From JBEINZ01 sp040377825 (GTDB lineage Bacteria > Pseudomonadota > Alphaproteobacteria > Rhizobiales > Ancalomicrobiaceae), in contig JBEINZ010000022.1 of assembly GCA_040377825.1 (NCBI GenBank), forward strand, positions 1 through 21,294: a DNA stretch of 21,294 nucleotides, written 5' to 3'. The notes under the pieces are model-generated. The model did not search any database. It saw only the letters and a program-made list of their open reading frames with translations, and had not been told where the DNA came from. Shown one piece after another: positions 17,174 to 21,294 of the stretch. Made by a program: the position numbers and the translations under genes. Numbering within the stretch: the first letter of the stretch is position 1; each line of letters starts with the position of its first letter.

Positions 17174-17791
17174 ATGTCGAAGCGTCATAGTGCTAAGTTC
17201 AAGATCGATCGCCGCATGGGCGAAAACCTTTGGGGCAGGGGCAAGTCTCCGGTCAATAAGCGGGAGTACGGCCCGGGCCAGCATGGCCAGCGGCGCAAGG
17301 GCAAGGTGTCGGACTTCGGCGCCCAACTCAAGGCGAAGCAGAAGCTTAAGGGCTACTACGGCAACATTTCCGAAAAGCAGTTCAAGAAAGTCTATACCGA
17401 AGCCATGCGCCTCAAGGGCGATAGCTCGGAGAACCTGATCGGCCTTCTCGAGCGCCGTCTCGATGCGGTCGTATACCGCGCGAAGTTCGTGCCGACGCCG
17501 TTTGCCGCCCGACAGTTCATCAACCATGGCCACATCAAGGTGAACGGCCGCCGCGTCAATGTGGCGAGCTATCGTTGCAAAATTGGTGACGTGATCGAAG
17601 TCAAAGAGGCGTCCAAGCAACTTGTGCTCGTTCTGGAAGCGTCGCAGTCGGCAGAGCGTGACGTACCGGATTATCTGGACGTCGATCACGGCAAGATGAC
17701 TGCTATCTTCGGCCGTATCCCTGCGCTGACCGATGTGCCGTATCCGGTTCAGATGGAACCGAACCTCGTCGTCGAATTCTATTCGCGCTGA
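17174..17791 (+). CDS. rpsD: 30S ribosomal protein S4
   Basis: S4 (205 aa) binds 16S rRNA early in small-subunit assembly. The start MSKRHSAKFKIDRRMGENLW and the block REYGPGQHGQRRKGKVSDFG are typical of the alphaproteobacterial form without zinc-binding cysteines. The RNA-binding S4 domain covers about residues 94-155 (LERRLDAVVYRAKFVPTPFA, then ARQFINHGHIKVNGRRVNV). It ends PYPVQMEPNLVVEFYSR as usual. The ribosome binding site is modest (GAGAA, 5-9 bases upstream). It is transcribed alone, with a folded leader upstream and a good terminator downstream, rather than inside a large ribosomal operon, which is usual for alphaproteobacteria. Confidence 0.97.
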   Translation: MSKRHSAKFKIDRRMGENLWGRGKSPVNKREYGPGQHGQRRKGKVSDFGAQLKAKQKLKGYYGNISEKQFKKVYTEAMRLKGDSSENLIGLLERRLDAVVYRAKFVPTPFAARQFINHGHIKVNGRRVNVASYRCKIGDVIEVKEASKQLVLVLEASQSAERDVPDYLDVDHGKMTAIFGRIPALTDVPYPVQMEPNLVVEFYSR

Positions 17792-17813
17792 TCGTGTTTT
17801 CCGGTCGATCGAA

Positions 17814-17842
17814 AAGGGCTGCCTCCACCCGTGGCGGCCCTT
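17814..17842 (+). terminator. Intrinsic terminator of rpsD
   Basis: A 10-pair stem (one G-T wobble): AAGGGCTGCC (17814-17823) with GGCGGCCCTT (17833-17842) around a nine-base loop, 22 bp after the rpsD stop and followed by AACGTTTCT. The stem and position fit an intrinsic terminator, though the T tract is short. Confidence 0.65.
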
Positions 17843-17854
17843 AACGTTTCTAAA

Positions 17855-18079
17855 TCAGGTTGCTCGCGGCACGGGCGGACGTTGCGTAACCTTTGGCTTC
17901 GCCATTAAAATCACGCTCGCTTCCATGAAACGCTGTACCTCGCACGGATCAAGGCGATCTCTTTTCATGACGAGCCGGATGATCGAATCCGACAAAATCT
18001 CGTCAATCGCGGGCTCGGAGCGCGCCGAATTCTGATCACTTCCAGCGTAGCCTTCGGAATTGGTGTTCGTGCATTTCAT
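17855..18079 (-). CDS. Small protein of unknown function (74 aa)
   Basis: I do not recognise a named family. The ORF is open up to an ATG at 18181 (108 aa), but the best ribosome binding site is GGGGA placed 7 bases before the ATG at 18079, giving 74 residues starting MKCTNTNSEGY. The middle, EPAIDEILSDSIIRLVMKRD then RLDPCEVQRFMEAS, has the helical pattern of small rhizobial proteins with a core like 'LLSDPMIRLVM-x-D-x-VDP'; this likeness is from memory. The tail is short, basic and proline-rich. There are no membrane segments. It lies alone on the minus strand between rpsD and the divergent Fur-family gene. It could be a chance ORF, but the conserved-looking core argues for a real gene. No function is proposed. 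Confidence 0.5.
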   Translation of the reverse strand: MKCTNTNSEGYAGSDQNSARSEPAIDEILSDSIIRLVMKRDRLDPCEVQRFMEASVILMAKPKVTQRPPVPRAT

Positions 18080-18329
18080 CGTCATGTCCCCGCTGGCGTC
18101 CGCTGAGGCTGTTATGCCCTGCGCTGCGTCTATCTTCCCCGAACAAGCAAACGTACTACCTGTTTGTAATGGCTCCTCCATGAATATATTATGTACGCGA
18201 TGTGACTATTGGATGTGATATTCGAACACAGATTGTGGCCTTGATAAATTCGCCACATCTCTCGATGCAGATGCGCCGGCCGTCGCTAACTGGTAGAACG
18301 CCTCTCGGCGTCAATCGTTTGAGGACCTC
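18080..18329. other. Intergenic region between the small protein and the zur-like gene
   Basis: This 250 bp contains an A/T-rich patch near 18183-18210 including the palindrome AATATATT (18183-18190), unusual in this GC-rich window, and probably the promoters of both divergent genes. I found no convincing Zur or Fur operator and no clear -35/-10 pair. The minus-strand ORF remains open to 18181, so the small protein could be longer. Confidence 0.4.
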
Positions 18330-18758
18330 ATGACGAAATCCCGCTCTGCAACGGATGATGCCGTCTTGTTGGTTCTCAAGTCTTCAATGACGCCCCTCAC
18401 GGCCTATCAACTGCTCGACGCGCTTCGGCCAAGCGGCGTGCAGTCGCCGCCGATCGTCTATCGCGCGCTGGATCGGCTCGCGCGGGCAGGGGCCGTGCAC
18501 CGATTGGAGCAATCGAACGCATATTTCGCCTGTCATGGTCATCACGACAATCATGATGTGATTTTTGCGGTGTGTCGGGTCTGCAAGCGGGTTGAAGAAT
18601 GGCCGGGCGGCAAGGTCGATATGGCGATTGCCCAGGAAGCCGTTGCTGCCTCCTTCGCGATGGAGGCGCGCACGATCGAGGTCAGCGGACTTTGCGCCGC
18701 CTGCGCGGCAGCCCAGCCTGCTCGCATGGGTAGCGCCTGCGGCCATGATCATGGCTAA
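18330..18758 (+). CDS. zur: Fur-family metalloregulator, Zur-like
   Basis: A 142-residue Fur-superfamily repressor. The N-terminal winged helix covers about residues 8-62 (LTAYQLLDALRPSGVQSPPI, VYRALDRLARAGAVHRLE). The C-terminal dimer/metal domain has CHGHHDNHDVIFAVCRVC: C82 and C85 with C122 and C125 form the structural zinc site, and the H/D cluster fits a sensing site. The wording YRALDRL...VHRL...NAYFACH is closer to alphaproteobacterial Zur than to Fur or Irr. The end ACGHDHG may add metal binding. GAGGA lies about 5 bases before the ATG. The last codons overlap the start of the exporter gene, so the two are probably one operon. znuABC is not in the window. Fur family is firm; Zur is likely, not proven. 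Confidence 0.82.
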   Translation: MTKSRSATDDAVLLVLKSSMTPLTAYQLLDALRPSGVQSPPIVYRALDRLARAGAVHRLEQSNAYFACHGHHDNHDVIFAVCRVCKRVEEWPGGKVDMAIAQEAVAASFAMEARTIEVSGLCAACAAAQPARMGSACGHDHG

Positions 18759-19707
18759 AGCGACGCTCATCGGAACTATAGTTTCCCCCCCGCACGGTGC
18801 GAGATCACTGCCGCTTTCCGTTGTCGCCATGTTGGTGCTTTTGACCGCGAGTTGGGGTTTCCAACTTGTGACTGTAAAGGTCGCGATGGGCGACGTCGCT
18901 CCGATGGTCCAAAATTTCCTTCGCTCGCTGATCGCGACGATTCTCTTGACCGTTTTCCTGAAGGTGCGTGGAGAACGGATTCTGGTGAACGACAGGGCTC
19001 TCGTGCCAGGCCTTGTGCTCGGTTTTCTGTTCGCGATCGAATTTCTGCTTATTTTTGAAGCCTTGGCGTTGACGACCGCCTCGCGGGCGACCGTTTTTCT
19101 TTACACGATGCCGTTCTTTGTTGCGCTCTATACCCGGATATTGGAACCGGCGGAGCGACTTGCACCTTTACAGCTCGTCGGGCTCGCCGCCGCATTCCTC
19201 GGTGTCACCGTTGCGCTTGGCGAAGGCTACGCGACGCCCGCCGGTGACAATGCCTGGCTCGGCAATCTGTTGATGGTTACAGCGGCGGTCCTTTGGGCCG
19301 GGAGCACGGTTTTCATCAAGCGCTCGGCCCTGAAAACGGTTTCGGCCGGCCGAGTCCTGTGGTTCCAACTCGCGGTGACCGTTCCGGTATCGTTTATCGG
19401 GGTTCTCATAGCTGGCGCGCCGTGGCCGACGCAGATCTCGCAGACCAACCTCGCCGTCATCGCTTATCAAGGTGTCTGGGTTGCCTTTGTGACCTATGTA
19501 ATCTGGTTCTGGCTTGTCGCCCGCTATTCGGCAGCGGTGTTGTCCGGATTTTCGTTCATGACCCCGATCTTCGGCGTGCTATTTGGCGCTCTTGTTTTGG
19601 GGGAGCCCATCGGCTGGATGCTGGGCATGGCGTTAGCGCTGGTCGCCGTTGGCGTCATGCTCGTGAATAGGACGCCCAAAGTCGAGCGCCCCCACTCGCC
19701 GACATAA
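18751..19707 (+). CDS. DMT-superfamily (EamA) transporter
   Basis: An inner-membrane protein of 318 aa with about ten hydrophobic helices in two repeats of the EamA type (roughly residues 20-150 and 170-305). Typical motifs are LTASWGFQLVTVKVA near the start, ALTTASRATVFLYTMPFFVA at the end of the first repeat, and AAVLSGFSFMTPIFGVLFGA with LGEPIGWMLG in the second. The substrate is unknown; relatives export amino acids and other small metabolites. The ATG at 18751 overlaps the zur stop by 8 bp; an ATG at 18745 is also possible, and the longer frame to 18565 reads through zur and is unlikely. Coupling to a zinc regulator is suggestive but does not show metal transport. Its stop is 1 bp from the convergent grxD stop. 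Confidence 0.88.
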   Translation: MAKATLIGTIVSPPHGARSLPLSVVAMLVLLTASWGFQLVTVKVAMGDVAPMVQNFLRSLIATILLTVFLKVRGERILVNDRALVPGLVLGFLFAIEFLLIFEALALTTASRATVFLYTMPFFVALYTRILEPAERLAPLQLVGLAAAFLGVTVALGEGYATPAGDNAWLGNLLMVTAAVLWAGSTVFIKRSALKTVSAGRVLWFQLAVTVPVSFIGVLIAGAPWPTQISQTNLAVIAYQGVWVAFVTYVIWFWLVARYSAAVLSGFSFMTPIFGVLFGALVLGEPIGWMLGMALALVAVGVMLVNRTPKVERPHSPT

Positions 19708-19708
19708 A

Positions 19709-20044
19709 CTACGCCGTCTCGCGGACTGCGATTCCGCTTTCCTTGAGATGTGTTTGAAGCTCGCCGGCCTGAAACATTTCGCGCACGATGTCACAACCGC
19801 CCAGGAATTCGCCCTTGACGTAGAGCTGCGGGATGGTCGGCCAGTTGGCGTATTCCTTGATGCCTTGGCGCAGTTCGTTTGAGGCGAGCACGTTCACGCC
19901 CTTGTACTGAACGCCGAGATAGTCAAGGATTTGAACGACTTGACCCGAGAAGCCGCACATCGGCATTTGCGGGGTGCCCTTCATGAAGAGCACCACATCG
20001 TTGGACTTCACTTCATTGTCGATTTGCTGAATTGCGTCGGTCAT
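19709..20044 (-). CDS. grxD: Monothiol glutaredoxin, Grx4/GrxD type
   Basis: A CGFS-type glutaredoxin (111 aa) that carries [2Fe-2S] clusters and, with BolA, takes part in iron-sulfur trafficking and iron sensing in the cytoplasm. The active-site block FMKGTPQMPMCGFSG has CGFS at residues 30-33; WPTIPQLYVKGEFLGGCDIV holds the cis-proline TIP and the glutathione-binding GGCD. The start at 20044 (MTDAIQQIDNEVKSNDVVLF) has AGGGAG about 6 bases upstream; the frame extends to 20098, but those 18 residues are not family-like. It lies 78 bp after bolA on the same strand, and purL precedes both. Length is standard. Confidence 0.96.
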   Translation of the reverse strand: MTDAIQQIDNEVKSNDVVLFMKGTPQMPMCGFSGQVVQILDYLGVQYKGVNVLASNELRQGIKEYANWPTIPQLYVKGEFLGGCDIVREMFQAGELQTHLKESGIAVRETA

Positions 20045-20122
20045 GGTCGTCTCCCTTACCCGGTTCAAAAGCGGGCGGTCGGTATCGTCTTCGTCCACTA
20101 TGTCGCTATAGGGCCGGCGCGT

Positions 20123-20359
20123 TCAAGTCTCTGGAACGCTTGTCTGCAGTGCGAGCGCATGTAATTGGCCACCCATGCGGCCCTGTAGCGCTTGATAGAC
20201 CAATTGATGCTGCTTGACGCGCGAAAGGCCGCGAAACGCCGCCGAGATCACCTCCGCGGCATAATGGTCGCCGTCTCCAGCTAGGTCGCGGATCGTGATC
20301 TCGGCATCGGGCAGCGCCGAGCGGATCAGGGCCTCGATCTCGCGCGCATCCATGGCCAT
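20123..20359 (-). CDS. bolA: BolA-family protein
   Basis: A small BolA-fold protein (78 aa) that forms a cluster-bridging complex with CGFS glutaredoxins. The conserved features are the N-terminal helix (REIEALIRSALPDAEITIRD), the central GDGDHYAAEVISAAFRGLSR, and the end HQLVYQALQGRMGGQLHALA, with the VYQAL and LHAL blocks seen across BolA/YrbA proteins. AAGGAG lies about 9 bases before the ATG at 20359; a second ATG two codons on is less well placed. It starts 39 bp after the purL stop and is followed by grxD, so the pair is probably co-transcribed. Whether it is BolA or the IbaG/YrbA subtype cannot be settled by eye. Confidence 0.92.
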   Translation of the reverse strand: MAMDAREIEALIRSALPDAEITIRDLAGDGDHYAAEVISAAFRGLSRVKQHQLVYQALQGRMGGQLHALALQTSVPET

Positions 20360-20398
20360 CTGTCGTCTCCTTAAGTTTTGTACCGCGCGTCTACTTGC

Positions 20399-21294
20399 CT
20401 AGGCCGCGCTCATGAATGACGGAAACCAATTCTCGTGCCGTTCCTTCAACTTGGCAACGGAAATGGAGAGCAGGTCCCCCAAGGTCAAGGCATCGCCGCC
20501 GACCGTGCCGATCGATGTCGCCGGCACGCCCGCCATCGCCGCCTCCACGACGATGCGCATGGCATCATCCGGCCTCGCCGCAAGCACATAACGCGCCTGA
20601 TCCTCGCCGAACAGGAGTGCATGAGCAGGCTGGTCGACATCGGGCAGCCGGATCGTCGCGCCGCGTTCGCCCGCCATTGCCATCTCCGCGAGCGCGATGC
20701 CAAGGCCACCGTCGGAAAGATCATGCACCGCCGTGACGCGGCCGCCGTCGATCAGGCCGCGCACGAAGTCGCCGTTACGACGCTCTGCTTCCAAATCGAC
20801 CGGCGGCGGCGCGCCGTCTTCCCGGCCTTCGATGTCGCGCAGATAGATCGACTGCCCCAGCCATCCCATCGTCTCGCCGACCAAAACAATCACGTCGCCC
20901 TCGTTGCGAAAGGCTAGACTCATGGTCTTGCTCACATCCGACAGCAGTCCCACGCCCCCGATCGCCGGCGTTGGCAAGATCGCTTGGCCGTTGGTCTCAT
21001 TGTAGAGACTGACATTGCCAGACACGACCGGAAAGTCGAGCGCGCGGCAGGCTTGGCCGATGCCTCGAATGCAGCCGACGAACTGGCCCATGATTTCAGG
21101 GCGCTCCGGATTGCCGAAATTGAGATTGTCGGTGATCGCCAGCGGCAGCGCCCCGACCGCGGTCAGGTTTCGCCATGCTTCGGCGACGGCCTGTTTGCCG
21201 CCTTCGTACGGGTCGGCCTCGCAGTAGCGCGGCGTGACGTCGGTGGTCATGGCTAGCCCCTTCGTGCCACCCTCAAGGCGGATCACGCCGGCAT
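20399..21294 (-). CDS. purL: Phosphoribosylformylglycinamidine synthase II, PurL (5' part outside the window)
   Basis: PurL is the ATP-dependent synthase subunit that, with PurQ and PurS, turns FGAR into FGAM in purine synthesis. The frame is open to the window edge, so only the last 298 or so residues are seen, less than half of a usual protein of about 735. Clear matches: KGLAMTTDVTPRYCEADPYE then GGKQAVAEAWRN, LPLAITDNLNFGNPERPEIM, the nucleotide-site block FPVVSGNVSLYNETNG, and VHDLSDGGLGIALAEMA. A GTG at 21286 looks like a start but is internal. The stop is 39 bp before bolA. The rest of the gene and any purQ/purS lie to the right of the window. Confidence 0.96.
   Translation of the reverse strand, partial: AGVIRLEGGTKGLAMTTDVTPRYCEADPYEGGKQAVAEAWRNLTAVGALPLAITDNLNFGNPERPEIMGQFVGCIRGIGQACRALDFPVVSGNVSLYNETNGQAILPTPAIGGVGLLSDVSKTMSLAFRNEGDVIVLVGETMGWLGQSIYLRDIEGREDGAPPPVDLEAERRNGDFVRGLIDGGRVTAVHDLSDGGLGIALAEMAMAGERGATIRLPDVDQPAHALLFGEDQARYVLAARPDDAMRIVVEAAMAGVPATSIGTVGGDALTLGDLLSISVAKLKERHENWFPSFMSAA

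Noticed and set aside
18183..18190. AATATATT palindrome as a Zur or Fur operator
   Set aside because: The symmetry does not extend beyond 8 bp and does not fit the longer dyads known for these regulators; more likely just A/T-rich promoter DNA.
18565..18750. N-terminal extension of the EamA transporter
   Set aside because: It reads through the zur coding sequence in another frame and gives an arginine-rich stretch unlike any transporter start.

Overview
The window is a GC-rich stretch of core chromosome that looks alphaproteobacterial, most likely from the order Hyphomicrobiales (Rhizobiales). Three things point that way: the gene order (flgC-fliE-fliQ-fliR-flhB followed by cckA; recA-alaS; icd; trmJ; murI-rpsD; purL-bolA-grxD), a full-length CckA-type hybrid kinase, and a GAAC-N7-GAAC LexA operator in front of recA. 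Genus and species cannot be read from the sequence alone. No phage, insertion sequence, CRISPR array, rRNA or tRNA was seen.

Layout. (1) 1-3065, plus strand: the end of a flagellar operon, with rod proteins (flgC, cut by the window edge, and fliE) and three parts of the flagellar type III export gate (fliQ, fliR, flhB). (2) 3366-5936, plus: CckA, the hybrid histidine kinase that feeds the CtrA phosphorelay, which in alphaproteobacteria often controls flagellar genes and the cell cycle. (3) 6044-8242: a cytochrome P450 (plus) converging on, and overlapping by 27 bp, a pseudouridine-5'-phosphate glycosidase (minus). (4) 8243-13644, plus: an SOS-type recA promoter with two LexA-like boxes, recA, alaS, and a cyclic-nucleotide-binding potassium-channel-like protein 18-21 bp after alaS. 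(5) 13670-14890, minus: NADP isocitrate dehydrogenase, facing the channel gene across a perfect hairpin. (6) 15129-17791, plus: trmJ-type tRNA methyltransferase, murI, rpsD with a structured leader. (7) 17855-18079, minus: a small unknown protein. (8) 18330-19707, plus: a Zur-like Fur-family regulator overlapping a DMT/EamA exporter. (9) 19709-21294, minus: purL (cut by the window edge), bolA and grxD.

How they work together: the first block serves motility and its master phosphorelay. recA is a DNA-damage-inducible repair gene. bolA and grxD encode proteins known to form a [2Fe-2S]-binding complex, and they follow purL on the same strand. Most of the rest is housekeeping: translation (alaS, rpsD, trmJ), cell wall (murI) and the TCA cycle (icd).

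The accessory or less ordinary items are the P450 with an insertion before its haem loop, the psuG without a visible kinase partner, the MloK1-like channel behind alaS, the zur-exporter pair and the 74-residue orphan. I did not find a convincing new defence or mobile system. The best leads are regulatory and structural details: a 29-codon ORF bridging fliQ and fliR, a doubled SOS box beside an A/T tract, and a folded rpsD leader.
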